Source: Lacinutrix sp. (GTDB taxonomy: Bacteria; Bacteroidota; Bacteroidia; Flavobacteriales; Flavobacteriaceae). From it: a stretch of 64,000 nucleotides of DNA. The stretch is taken from positions 1 to 64,000 of the forward strand of contig NZ_JAQWGS010000005.1 of NCBI RefSeq assembly GCF_029238095.1, read 5' to 3'. A model generated the notes under the pieces. That model was not told the DNA's origin. It ran no database searches and saw only the letters and a list, made by a program, of their open reading frames with translations. The position numbers and the translations under genes are program-made. Numbering within the stretch: the first letter of the stretch is position 1; each line of letters begins with the position of its first letter. This document shows, one piece after another, positions 1 to 9,524 of this stretch.

Positions 1-1
1 C

Positions 2-418
2 GAATTTAGTATCGATGGAGGTGCTTGGCAGATCAACACACCAAACGATAGCATGTATACCTTTACCAATGTAGAAGCAGGACAACATAGCATAACAGTA
101 AGAGACACTGTAGGCTGTGGTGAAACCACTACAAGCATTATGGTTATGGATTATCCATTATACTTTACACCAAATGGTGATGGTTACCACGATACATGGA
201 ACATTTATGGTATTGGTAACCAACCAGACGCGGTAATATATATATTTGATCGTTATGGCAAACTCTTAAAGCAATTAAGCCCAACAGGCGCAGGGTGGGA
301 TGGAACCTACAATGGTAACCCAATGCCAACAAGCGACTATTGGTTTACGGTAGAATACAGAGAACCAACTACTGATGAAAAGAAAACCATAAGAGCGCAT
401 TTTACACTAAAAAGATAA
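2..418 (+). CDS. T9SS type B sorting domain protein, C-terminal part
   Basis: This is the 3' end of a large secreted protein whose start lies left of the window; the frame is open from base 2. The last ~85 residues form the gliding-motility-associated C-terminal (type B) T9SS sorting domain: FTPNGDGYHDTW near its start, then IYIFDRYGKLL, a GWDGTYNG turn, SDYWFTVEY and the final basic FTLKR. This domain directs export through the type IX secretion system to the surface or medium. The preceding residues (GGAWQ..., ITVRDTVGCGE) look like the end of a PKD/SprB-like repeat typical of large gliding adhesins. The function of the rest cannot be judged from this fragment. A strong terminator follows. 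Confidence 0.93.
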   Translation, partial: EFSIDGGAWQINTPNDSMYTFTNVEAGQHSITVRDTVGCGETTTSIMVMDYPLYFTPNGDGYHDTWNIYGIGNQPDAVIYIFDRYGKLLKQLSPTGAGWDGTYNGNPMPTSDYWFTVEYREPTTDEKKTIRAHFTLKR

Positions 419-445
419 AACCAGAAAAGCTATATTAATAATAAC

Positions 446-482
446 AAAAAAACGCCTGAACTTTAGTCCAGGCGTTTTTTTA
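446..482 (+). terminator. Rho-independent terminator
   Basis: Perfect 8-bp stem AACGCCTG / CAGGCGTT with a 10-nt loop, followed by a T run, 30 bases after the stop codon of the T9SS type B gene. Confidence 0.9.
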
Positions 483-620
483 ATATCATAATTAAGGTTG
501 AACTAGGTTTGAATTTTAGAATTTTAATTTTTATTCAATTGAAAAAGAAAGTGTTAGTTTCATATAGAATTGTTTTAAATAAAAAAAAATCTTAAATTAT
601 TAATCTAATAATCTTTCAAA

Positions 621-3600
621 ATAAAAAAAACTACTTTATTTTTTATGTTTTGCATGATAATGACTTTTAGTCTTTATGCGCAAACATTAAATCAAAATGC
701 AATGTGGCCCAATGCTACATGGACGGTTACAGGAATTTATAATACAGATCCTCTTGCTTTTGAATCAGATCCAACTATTACAACAAATTTTGCTTTTGAT
801 GATGACGATGCAGGAAATGGTAATGACGATGAAATTGCTGCAGAATCTCCAATAATTAATCTTACTGCTGCTCATGCAGCTGGAGAAACTTGGATTACAA
901 TTTCTGGAAATTTTGTTTATAATTATAACAATGATGATATATTACAGTTTGAATATTGGGATGCCGATGCTAGTTCTTGGAATATATTTTATGGACCAAT
1001 TAATGCAGATACTGCAGGAGCACCTACAAATGATTTTTGTTCAGGGACTACTGAAGCATACACTACAGATGTGCTTAACATAGCAGGATTTACAGCAACT
1101 CAATTATCAGGATTTAGATATAGAATTTATTTTGATGATTTAGTAGGTGGACCAGGTTTCGAATGGGGATTTTGTTTTGATTCTCCGACAATTACCTCTG
1201 CAACACCACCATCATGTCCGGATCCATTAATGTTAACTGCTTCAAACATTACAGACACAACAGCAGATTTAGCATGGACAGAAAGCGGATCTGCAACTGC
1301 ATGGGATATTGAAGTCCTTACTACAGGAACGCCACCAACAGGAGTGCCAACAGCATCGGGTGTTACAAATCCATATATACTAACAGGTCTTATGGAAAAT
1401 ACAGAATATGACTATTATGTAAGAGCAAATTGCGGTGTTGATGGTACATCAGCTTTAATTGGACCTTTTATGTTTAGAACCGCTTGTGCTCCAATTGCAG
1501 CACCATACACTGAAAACTTTGAAACATTTACAACTGGTGCAGCAGCTTTTGTCTCTGAAAATTGCTGGACAGGAACCGGAGGTGCATATTACTGGGAATC
1601 TGCACCAGGAACAGATGCTGGTTCTGCAGGAACAGGACCAGATCCATCAATTACTACAGGAAACTATTTTTACACAGAGGCTTCAGGTGGAGTTTCTGGT
1701 AATACAACAGATTTAGTATCTCCATTAGTAGATTTAACAGCGCTTACTACTCCAGCATTAACTTTTAATTATCACATGTTTGGTGGTCAAATAGGTACTC
1801 TAGATGTTTTAGTAAATGGAACAACAAATATTTGGTCTCTAACTGGAGAACAACAGGCTTCTGCTACTACGCCTTGGGAATTAGCTATAGTGGATTTGGC
1901 TGCATATGCTGGATAAACAATTTCTGTTACATTTAGAGGAACAAGTGCAGGGACATTTGAAGGAGATATTTCTATTGATAATGTGTCTTTTACAGAATTA
2001 CCTTCATGTTCACAACCAGGTGTTTTAACAGCAACCAATATTGATGGTTTCTCTGCTGATTTAGGATGGACGGAAAATGGCACAGCAACAGCATGGAATA
2101 TTGAATTAGTAGATATTACAGGAGGTGGATCTGTAACTGGTACAGCTACATCTAGTGGTGTTTCAAATCCATTTAATCTAATAGGATTAGACACTACAAC
2201 TAATTACGAGTATTATGTGCAAGCAGATTGTGGTATGGACGGGAGACTTCTGCATGGGTTGGACCATTTGCATTCACTACAACTGTGGCTTGCCCAGCAC
2301 CTACTGCATTAACGGCAACAACGATACTTACAAATTCTGCCGATTTAGGATGGACAGCTGGCGGCTCAGAAACACTTTGGGATGTTGAAATCGTAGACAT
2401 TACAGGTGGAGGAACTGCAACAGGAACAGCAACGGCTACTGGAGTGGCAAATCCATACAGTGCTTCTGGTCTAGCTGATAATAATAATTATGAGTTTTAT
2501 GTAAGAGCCGATTGTGCTGCTAATGGAACCTCTACATGGGCTGGACCATTTGCCTTTACAACTGCTTGTATTGCAACAGTTGCACCATATACAGAAGATT
2601 TTGAAACATTTACAACTGCAGTAGCAGCATTTGACAATCAAAACTGTTGGACAGGTTCAGGTGGAGCATATTATTGGGAATCTGCACCAGGAACAGATGC
2701 TGGTTCTGCAGGAACAGGACCAGATCCATCAATTACAACAGGAAACTATTTTTATACAGAAGCTTCTGCTGGAGCAATTGGTAATACAACAGATTTACTA
2801 TCTCCATTAGTAGATTTAACAGCGCTTACCGCTCCTGCTTTAACCTTTAACTACCATATGTTTGGTGGACAAATTGGAACACTAGATGTTTTCGTTAATG
2901 GTACAACTAACGTTTGGACATTATCTGGAGAGCAACAAGCATCAGCTACAACACCATGGGAATTGGCAGTTGTAGATTTAGCTGCTTATACAGAACAAAC
3001 GATATCTGTTACATTCAGAGCAACGAGTGCAGGTACTTTTGAAGGCGATATTGCTATTGACAATGTATCGTTTACAGAATTGCCAGCTTGTCCATTACCA
3101 AATGCTTTAACTGCAACAACAATTACAGATACAACTGCAGATTTAGGTTGGACAGAAAATGGAACAGCAACTGCTTGGGATGTAGAGATTGTAGATGTAA
3201 CTGCAGCTGGAGTACCTACAGGTACACCAACTAACGCTGGCGTTACAAACCCTTATACTGCAACTGGACTTACACAAAATAACGATTACGCATTTTACGT
3301 AAGAGCTGATTGTGGTGGAGGAACTTTTTCTGCTTGGGCTGGATCTTTCAACTTTACAACTTTAGAAACTTGTCCTGCACCTAGTGCCTTGACAGCTACA
3401 ACTATTACTGAAACAACTGCTGATTTAGGCTGGACTGAGAATGGCGCAGCTACTGTATGGAATATCGAATTAGTAGATATAACTGCTGGTGGTGTTGTTA
3501 CAGGAACAGCAACAGCTTCTGGTGTTGCGAATCCATATGCTGCTACTGGTTTAGTAGGTGACAATAGTTACGAATTTTACGTACAGGCAGATTGTGGTGT

Positions 3601-4312
3601 AGATGGAACTTCTGCTTGGGCAGGACCATTTGCATTCGCTACACCTTATGTAGCTGTACCTCCTACTTGTACTAATGGAATATTCAAAGATTCAGGTGGA
3701 GCAAGTGGAGATTATTCTATTAATAAAAACAGTTCGTATACTATTACTCCAGATTCTCCAGGAGATGCTGTAAGTGTTATTTTTACAGCTTTTAGTACAG
3801 AGAATAATGGTGCTGCTGCTTGTTATGATGGTTTAACAATCTACAATGGACCAGATGCCACATTTGGAACTATTGATCCTCCAGGAGGTGGAACAATTTG
3901 GTGTTGGGATAGAGATGATGCTCCAGCAGTGGGAACAGGGGATTTACAAGGTCAATCTATTTCATCTACAGATCCTTCAGGTGCTTTAACATTTGTATTT
4001 ACTTCAGATGGTTCTGTTACCAGAGAAGGTTGGGAGGCTACGGTTACTTGTGGAACGTTATCTACTGTAGAAGTTGAAACTTCTGCATTGTTTACTTACT
4101 ATCCAAACCGAGTTAATAATACATTAACATTAAATGCTCAAAAAGAGATTTCTAATGTTGCAGTATTTAATATGTTAGGTCAACAAGTTATTAGAACTGC
4201 ACCAAATGCTGTATCTAATGTTGTTGATATGTCTAACTTACAATCTGGAGCTTACTTTGTACAAGTAACTATTGGACAAACTATAGAAACAGTAAGAGTT
4301 ATTAAAGACTAA
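621..4312 (+). pseudogene. Decayed T9SS type A surface protein (MAM, fibronectin III and CUB-like domains)
   Basis: One long gene split into three pieces. Its reading frame begins with a full signal peptide (KKTTLFF...SLYAQ) preceded by ATA at 621-623 where ATG is expected; the first in-frame ATG (645) would leave only 13 signal residues. A TAA at 1914-1916 interrupts the frame at a position where the second copy of the domain has Gln context (TEQTIS against G-stop-TIS). A 2-nt insertion near 2238-2243 then shifts the frame; the rest (to 4312) is open. Domain order: signal, N-terminal region, FnIII, MAM-like, FnIII, FnIII, MAM-like, FnIII, FnIII, CUB-like (about 3665-4055), and T9SS type A tail ending VRVIKD. 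The tail motif reads YPNRV where YPNPV is usual. Product if intact: a cell-surface or secreted adhesin or enzyme-accessory protein. Sequencing error cannot be excluded, but four departures in one gene favour decay. Confidence 0.8.
1485..3090 (+). repeat. Duplicated MAM-FnIII block inside the surface-protein gene
   Basis: The MAM-like domain occurs twice, at about 1485-2000 and 2570-3085, each copy followed by a fibronectin III unit. A 59-nt stretch covering the AGTGPDPSITTGN region is identical in both copies, starting at 1597 and 2679, offset by 1082 bases. The offset equals 360 codons plus 2, which independently supports a 2-nt insertion between the copies. Confidence 0.85.
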
Positions 4313-4338
4313 TTAATAAGTCACTATATAATAAGTAT

Positions 4339-4375
4339 AAAGCCTTTCTTTAATTTGAAAGGCTTTATTTTTTTA
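4339..4375 (+). terminator. Rho-independent terminator
   Basis: Ten-base stem AAAGCCTTTC / GAAAGGCTTT followed by ATTTTTTTT, just after the end of the decayed surface gene. Confidence 0.88.
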
Positions 4376-4489
4376 ATATTTTATTATTAATACTTTGAGA
4401 TTAATAAGAAAAAAAACAGGAGTTTCGTTCATAATAATTTAAAATAGTAATTATTAGTTTAACCTCTTTTAAAATTTTAAAAAAAAACA

Positions 4490-5428
4490 CTATTTAAAAG
4501 ATAAATACAAAAATAAACTATAGCATATAACCAATAATAGGCCTTTGTATCTGCTTATTTGCATTACTTTAGGTATTAAAATTAGAACTAAAAGAATAGC
4601 TGCAAAACCTAGCATCCAAAAAATGTCATTATTTAATATTTTTGCATCTGTTACTGGTATAGATTTAATAATAGAAGTTAAACCTAGCACAGAACCAATA
4701 TTAAAAATATTTGATCCAATTAAATTGCCTAATGAAAGCGCTTTTTCTTGTTTTGCAGCAGCAATTATAGAAGCTGCTAATTCAGGAACACTGGTACCTA
4801 TAGCTATAACAGTAACCGTTATAACTGCATCACTAACTCCCAGAGATTCTGCTAAACTTTTTGCGCCATCAACTAACCAGACAGAACCAAAATATAAGGC
4901 TACTGCACCAATAAGTAACCATATTAAAATTTTATAATTTGCCACTGTTGCTAAAACATCACTAACATCACTAGAATCGGAGTCTGATTTAGATGTTTTA
5001 ATTAGAACAATTATGAATATCACTAAACAGCAAAATAATATCATTCCTTCTAAACTTGATAATATATTGTCGTTTACAAGAAAGTAGTAAAGTACAAAAG
5101 AAAAGAAAAGCATTGCAGGCCAATTAAGCTTGTAAAAAGATTTATCTACAGCTATAGGTCCAATCAAAGCAGTAACGCCCAGAACCAAGCCTATATTTGC
5201 AATATTAGAGCCTACAACATTGTTAATTGCAATTGCTGGAGCTTCGTTTAATGCAGCTTGTAAGCTTACTAATAATTCTGGAGCAGAGGTAGCGAAAGAA
5301 ACAACAGTCATACCAATCACCATTTTTGATATATTTAGTTTAAAAGATAAAGCTATAGATGCTTTAACTAAAAAATCGCCTCCTACTACTAAAAGTACTA
5401 AACCTAAGATTACCCAAAGTATACTCAT
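4490..5428 (-). CDS. Calcium/sodium antiporter (CaCA family, YrbG type)
   Basis: Inner-membrane cation exchanger of 312 residues, the usual length for the bacterial YrbG/K+-independent Ca2+/Na+ antiporters. The two inverted halves each carry the alpha-repeat signature: SFATSAPELLVS with VVGSNIANIG in the first half, and AIGTSVPELAAS with LIGSNIFNIG in the second. These acidic and Asn residues form the ion-binding site in the family. About ten hydrophobic segments are visible, with a charged Lys/Asp/Ser loop (KTSKSDSDSSD) between the halves. It starts 13 bases after the stop of the endonuclease I gene on the same strand, so the two may share a transcript, although their functions are unrelated. 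The exchanged ion is inferred from the family. Confidence 0.92.
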   Translation of the reverse strand: MSILWVILGLVLLVVGGDFLVKASIALSFKLNISKMVIGMTVVSFATSAPELLVSLQAALNEAPAIAINNVVGSNIANIGLVLGVTALIGPIAVDKSFYKLNWPAMLFFSFVLYYFLVNDNILSSLEGMILFCCLVIFIIVLIKTSKSDSDSSDVSDVLATVANYKILIWLLIGAVALYFGSVWLVDGAKSLAESLGVSDAVITVTVIAIGTSVPELAASIIAAAKQEKALSLGNLIGSNIFNIGSVLGLTSIIKSIPVTDAKILNNDIFWMLGFAAILLVLILIPKVMQISRYKGLLLVICYSLFLYLSFK

Positions 5429-5441
5429 AAAATACTATTTA

Positions 5442-7424
5442 TTATCTAACTAAAAACTTTTTTGTTTCAGTTTTGCCTTCTGAAGAAATTCTTGCATAAT
5501 ATAGACCAGTAGCTAAATCTAAATTAAAAGGCGAGTTATTTTTAAGTGTTTTTGATTGTAATTTTCGTCCATCTGACGAAAATATAACAACATTATATTC
5601 ATTGTTTTTACCAGAAATAAAAAGCTGATCATTAATTGGATTAGGATAAATTTTTATGGTTTCAACCGAAAAATCTGAAACACTTAAACTGTTATCCCAA
5701 ACCATACCTGCTTGATTTCCCCAAATATACTCAACTAATTCAGGCATATCAATAAAAGGATTTCTATTAAATTGCCATTCGTAAACAATATTGTTTCTAT
5801 TCATTTCAAAGTCGTCTGGAGGATCGTTTCTGTGCCAATCTAAAAGTGTTACTAAATCTCCCATTTGTCCTTGTGTAGATGGAAAACCGTTTTCAATACT
5901 TAAACCATTATATCTTATCTGCATATATAAAACACTTCGTGCTACGTCTCCTTTAAAACTTCCAGCAGTTCCAGAAGGACCATTGTATTGTCCGTAATGC
6001 TGGTTGTTTCTTGAGCTGTTTTCAGGACCATCGGCAGCTCTTAGTGCGTGAGCATCGCTATTACCGTGTCTTAGAGAATCTGCTTTTGTTATCCAGAACA
6101 CATCTTTTCCATCTCTAATTTCGTCTAAATCAATACTATTATAGCCAGCTAAAGAACGCGGAAAAGTATGCTCTCTATTCCATGTTCCGGCATTGTTTGA
6201 AGTTGTTTGAATGTCTAGCTTTGCACGACCTTGCTCTGTGTAAAGCAACCAAACTTCATTTGAGTTAGCTGGGTTTTGGTCTGCTTCCTCTAAAATATCA
6301 ATTACATCTGCATAGGTTTGTGCTCTAACTATTGCAGGATTCGCAATAATATTTTGCAGCCCTTGTTCTAATGTGGTAGGAGTAGTGTTAGATAATCCGT
6401 TTATACTATCATAATATCCTGTTGGTTGTGTACTAGCAACAATGCCTGTTGTAGGATATAAAGGTGTGCCAAAAGGTGCCATTGTAAAATCGTTATCGAC
6501 AACTCTAATTTCTAAATTGTTATTTAACCTTAAATATTCTGTAGGTAAAGTGGAAATTGAAATTTTTAAAACTTCATCACCTTCGTCTAAAATATCATCA
6601 ATTAAAGTTATTGTAGTACTTACGGTGTTAAAACCACTTGGAATAATAACAGATGTATTGCCTGTATAATCTGAGGTATTAAATCCTTGATTGTTTAATG
6701 AGAAATTTATATTTAAATCTGAAGTTACATTCTGTTCACTTGTAAATGTAATGTCAAAAGCCATGCCTTCATCATATTGGGCTTGTGAGACAGTTGTTAA
6801 AATCCCATTTAAAATAATCCCACTCCCATCGTTTAATGCTCTTGGAGTAGGTATCGTTGCTAGATATGAAATGCTGTCTGGATTTCCTAAACCATCATCA
6901 AAACGTTGTATAGAGTCTGTATTATTATTTGGCCCTTCAATTACTTGACCAGATAAGCCTAAAAGTGCCCAAAGTGATTGAGCTTCAGCGCTTCCAGTTT
7001 CATAAGCTAAAGCATCTACTAAATTTGTAGTAGTTGCTAAAGTACCTTCTGGGAAATCTTCGGCAGTACCTGTAAATAGTGCAACTGCATCTGGTCCATT
7101 TTGGATAAGATTTGGGGCAATTAATAATTGTGGAGTAGGGACTACAGCATTACTTCCAATAAGAAGCAAACCATTAACATCTGTTGTATAACCACTTAAA
7201 TCTATTGTTAAATAACTAGAGTCTGCACCATCAGTAGAACCATTAAAAAAAACTAATACATAGCCATCTAATGAAAAATTTGGTATGTTGGATAATAACT
7301 CAATAAACTCTTTATCATCTATACTAGGAGTGTCAGAATCTAATTCGTTAATAACTACAGTTTGCGAAAAGCAAACAGAAATAAAAAAGAATACTATTAT
7401 TACTAATGTTGATTTAATTTTCAT
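5442..7424 (-). CDS. Secreted endonuclease I with lamin-tail domain and T9SS type A tail
   Basis: 660-residue exported nuclease. Signal peptide at residues 1-20 (ends VCFSQ). Residues ~22-130 form a lamin-tail-like domain (VVINELDSDTP, EFIELLSN), common in extracellular nucleases. Residues ~205-310 resemble a Calx-beta unit (GDEVLKISI). The catalytic part, ~335-570, is endonuclease I: NREHTFPRS near residue 416 holds the metal-binding His/Glu pair, followed by DAHALRAADG and NNQHYGQYN. The C-terminal ~75 residues (IKIYPNPINDQLFIS ... KKFLVR) are a T9SS type A sorting tail. Likely role: degrading extracellular DNA for nutrients or biofilm remodelling. All key motifs look intact. Confidence 0.93.
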   Translation of the reverse strand: MKIKSTLVIIVFFFISVCFSQTVVINELDSDTPSIDDKEFIELLSNIPNFSLDGYVLVFFNGSTDGADSSYLTIDLSGYTTDVNGLLLIGSNAVVPTPQLLIAPNLIQNGPDAVALFTGTAEDFPEGTLATTTNLVDALAYETGSAEAQSLWALLGLSGQVIEGPNNNTDSIQRFDDGLGNPDSISYLATIPTPRALNDGSGIILNGILTTVSQAQYDEGMAFDITFTSEQNVTSDLNINFSLNNQGFNTSDYTGNTSVIIPSGFNTVSTTITLIDDILDEGDEVLKISISTLPTEYLRLNNNLEIRVVDNDFTMAPFGTPLYPTTGIVASTQPTGYYDSINGLSNTTPTTLEQGLQNIIANPAIVRAQTYADVIDILEEADQNPANSNEVWLLYTEQGRAKLDIQTTSNNAGTWNREHTFPRSLAGYNSIDLDEIRDGKDVFWITKADSLRHGNSDAHALRAADGPENSSRNNQHYGQYNGPSGTAGSFKGDVARSVLYMQIRYNGLSIENGFPSTQGQMGDLVTLLDWHRNDPPDDFEMNRNNIVYEWQFNRNPFIDMPELVEYIWGNQAGMVWDNSLSVSDFSVETIKIYPNPINDQLFISGKNNEYNVVIFSSDGRKLQSKTLKNNSPFNLDLATGLYYARISSEGKTETKKFLVR

Positions 7425-7818
7425 CTAATGTTTTTTTTTGCAAATATACGACTATAACTCAATCAAATTTTCATTGGACAATTAATTAATTTTAAAAATA
7501 AAAATAACGAAAACATGAAGTTTTATGTTTTTTTTAATCAAAGTCACCTTGTTTTTAATATTAAGTCATAAAAAGGCTCTACAAATGTTATTATTTAAAA
7601 CTAATACTAGTATATATGTTACATATTAAAACACTTATTAAGTAATAAAATTTCATGTTATAATTAATAATGTTTCTTTAATTATAAAAGTAAAGTTAAT
7701 TGTATTGATTCTTGTGTTTTTATTTGGTAGATAAATAGCAAAAAATATATATTGAGCGAACAATCATGAAATTGCTTGTTATTATTAACCTTTTAAAACT
7801 TAAATATTATGCTAACAC

Positions 7819-7927
7819 TTGCCAAAATTATTATCGATGTTATACTATCGATATTTCTGTAATCACAAAATGTAAAACTTAGTCTAGAATAAGTTTTACT
7901 ATTTTTAAAGAGTACAGCATTTGGCAA
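7819..7927. other. Nested inverted repeats in a gene-free stretch
   Basis: The 573 bases from 7425 to 7997 contain no gene I can support. Inside them an outer pair TTGCCAAA (7819-7826) / TTTGGCAA (7920-7927) encloses two hairpins: TATCGAT / ATCGATA (7832-7853, 8-nt loop) and a perfect 10-bp GTAAAACTTA / TAAGTTTTAC (7872-7899, 8-nt loop). This could be a structured RNA, a regulatory element or a small mobile-element relic. Neither arm is followed by a T run, so it is not a simple terminator. Confidence 0.5.
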
Positions 7928-7997
7928 ACATTAATTAAAAGTATAATTTTGAAGCATTTAAAGATAAAAGACTAATTTGTATGTATATATGTAGAAC

Positions 7998-8150
7998 GTG
8001 AAAAAACAAGCATTTAAAATACTAGCAAAACTTAATAAGCTTATTTTACCAAGTTATACAAAGAAGAAGCTTGATTTAAGTAAAGCCACTAAGTTACAGA
8101 TGGCTATTTTTGGTTGGAAAGTATACATAACTAAGAATGCACTAGATTAA
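7998..8150 (+). CDS. Small conserved basic protein (50 residues), GTG start
   Basis: Short frame of 50 codons from GTG at 7998 (an in-frame TAG lies two codons upstream, so no longer start exists) to TAA at 8148-8150. The product starts VKKQAFKILAKLNKLILPSY and ends with a segment containing KLDLSKATKLQMAIFGW and ITKNALD. It is rich in Lys and Leu with a short Trp-containing hydrophobic C-terminal part. I recall closely similar proteins of about 50 residues across Flavobacteriaceae, sometimes labelled SsrA-binding protein in databases, a label for which the sequence gives no support. No function can be assigned. It lies just upstream of the tRNA-Arg promoter. Confidence 0.72.
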   Translation: MKKQAFKILAKLNKLILPSYTKKKLDLSKATKLQMAIFGWKVYITKNALD

Positions 8151-8175
8151 AGACTTTAATTTTTCAAAATTTAGT

Positions 8176-8205
8176 TTGCCCATTATATAAAAAAAGATAT
8201 ATTTG
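8176..8205 (+). promoter_or_regulatory. Promoter of tRNA-Arg (Bacteroidota -33/-7 type)
   Basis: TTG at 8176-8178, 19-nt spacer, TATATTTG at 8198-8205, 13 bases before the mature tRNA 5' end. Matches the TTG / TAnnTTTG consensus of the Bacteroidota housekeeping sigma factor. Confidence 0.8.
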
Positions 8206-8217
8206 CACCCACAAATT

Positions 8218-8291
8218 GGCCTCGTGGCGCAACTGAATAGCGCACTTGATTACGGCTCAAGAGGTTACTGGTTTGAATCCAGTCGAGGTCA
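8218..8291 (+). tRNA. tRNA-Arg (ACG)
   Basis: Complete cloverleaf: acceptor GGCCTCG / CGAGGTC, D stem GCGC / GCGC, anticodon stem CTTGA / TCAAG with loop TTACGGC giving anticodon ACG, T arm ACTGG-TTTGAAT-CCAGT, discriminator A. The 3' CCA is not encoded. ACG is expected to be edited to ICG by TadA. Transcribed alone, with its own promoter and terminator. Confidence 0.97.
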
Positions 8292-8294
8292 CAA

Positions 8295-8326
8295 AAAAAC
8301 CACTTCAATAGAAGTGGTTTTTTTTA
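8295..8326 (+). terminator. Rho-independent terminator after tRNA-Arg
   Basis: Stem CCACTTC / GAAGTGG with AATA loop, flanked by A and T runs, so it can also end the leftward clpS transcript. Confidence 0.9.
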
Positions 8327-8358
8327 TTTCTAATTTTTAAAGTTTTAAATAGTAATCT

Positions 8359-8634
8359 CTAAATAATTTCAGCATTAATTCCTGCTTCTAAAATTTTAGA
8401 ACATCTTGGTTTTAAGTCTTCAAGAGCACCAGTTTTTACTGTACATTTACCTTTATAATGCACTAATATAGTGCATTGTTCGGCTTGTTCTGGAGTATGG
8501 TCGCAGGCTTTTATAAGTGTTTCTATAACGTGATCGAAGGTGTTAATCTCGTCGTTATAAACAACAATCTCGTTGTTTGGCTTTTCTAACGTGTCTACGT
8601 CTTGTTGCTCTTGTATTTTCTCTTTGGTACTCAT
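8359..8634 (-). CDS. clpS: ATP-dependent Clp protease adaptor ClpS
   Basis: 91-residue adaptor that binds N-degron substrates and hands them to ClpAP. The family core is clear: VVYNDEINTFDHVIETL followed by the helix with EQAEQCTILVHYKGKC and the TGALEDLKPR segment. The N-terminal ~20 residues (STKEKIQEQQDVD) are polar and probably disordered, as is normal for the ClpA-docking extension. It lies 23 bases downstream of prmA on the same strand; a clpS-prmA pairing is common in Flavobacteriaceae. Length and motifs are ordinary. Confidence 0.96.
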   Translation of the reverse strand: MSTKEKIQEQQDVDTLEKPNNEIVVYNDEINTFDHVIETLIKACDHTPEQAEQCTILVHYKGKCTVKTGALEDLKPRCSKILEAGINAEII

Positions 8635-8657
8635 TTACAGTATTTTGTACTAAAATA

Positions 8658-9494
8658 TTAATTTTCGAAATGCAATGCAACCCAATTATTACGATTTAAC
8701 TTATTTTTTAATTTTAAACCGTTTGTGTTACATTCTTTTTCAATAATTGGAATATCTTCTTTATAGAATCCGCTTAAAAAAAGAGCGCCATTTTTGTTAA
8801 GACATTTTGAGTATGTTTTAATATCGTTTAAAAGGATGTTTCTATTAATATTAGCTATAATGATATCGTATTTTTTATTTGTTAATATGGTAGCATCACC
8901 TTCGTAAACGGTTATATTTTTACAGTTATTGCGTTCAGTATTTTCTATACTGTTTAAATAGCACCAATTGTCTATATCTATTGCATCTATTGGGTTTGCA
9001 CCTTTCATTTCGGCTAAAATGGCTAAAACGGCTGTACCGCAACCCATATCTAGTACAGATTTCCCTTTAAAATCGTTAGCCATTATATGTTGAATCATCA
9101 TGTGTGTGGTTTCATGATGGCCTGTGCCAAAACTCATTTTTGGCTCGATAATAATATCGTATTTAGTGTTTGGTTTATTGTGAAAGGGTGCTCGGACAGA
9201 ACAAAGCTTATCTACAATTATAGGATTGAAGTTTTTTTCCCATTCACTATTCCAGTTTACTTGTTCTATTTCATCGAATGTATAGGAGATTTCGAATTCA
9301 TCGCTGGACAAAACATAGATGTCTTTTAAAATGTTGCCTTTCCATTCTTCTTTTTGAATGTAGGCTGTTACTCCAGTTTCGGTTTCTACAAAGCTTTCGA
9401 ATCCTGCATAACCTAGTTCTGCAATTAGTATTTCGGTTGCTGGTTGTAATGGTTTTACAGTAAAGTAATAACCTATATAAATAGTATTTGACAT
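8658..9494 (-). CDS. prmA: Ribosomal protein L11 methyltransferase
   Basis: 278-residue SAM-dependent enzyme that trimethylates ribosomal protein L11. The N-terminal ~115 residues are the L11-recognition part; the catalytic domain has FGTGHHETTHMM, then the SAM-binding motif VLDMGCGTAVLAILAEMKGA, the acidic DIDNW at the end of strand 2, and IIANINRNILL in place of the usual NILA-type motif IV. Slightly shorter than the E. coli enzyme, typical for Bacteroidota. Start chosen at ATG (MSNTIYIGYYF), which matches the family beginning. Cotranscription with clpS is likely. Confidence 0.95.
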   Translation of the reverse strand: MSNTIYIGYYFTVKPLQPATEILIAELGYAGFESFVETETGVTAYIQKEEWKGNILKDIYVLSSDEFEISYTFDEIEQVNWNSEWEKNFNPIIVDKLCSVRAPFHNKPNTKYDIIIEPKMSFGTGHHETTHMMIQHIMANDFKGKSVLDMGCGTAVLAILAEMKGANPIDAIDIDNWCYLNSIENTERNNCKNITVYEGDATILTNKKYDIIIANINRNILLNDIKTYSKCLNKNGALFLSGFYKEDIPIIEKECNTNGLKLKNKLNRNNWVALHFEN

Positions 9495-9524
9495 CGTGAT
9501 TGCCTTTGTTTTTAATAGATGTGT

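Noticed and set aside
1787..2194. Long minus-strand reading frame inside the surface-protein gene
   Set aside because: Mirror frame of the Thr/Ala/Gly-rich repeats; low-complexity shadow without start signals or homology. The same applies to 2200-2400 and 3295-3564.
8361..8634. Mobile element around tRNA-Arg
   Set aside because: No integrase, no direct repeats of the tRNA 3' end, normal housekeeping neighbours.
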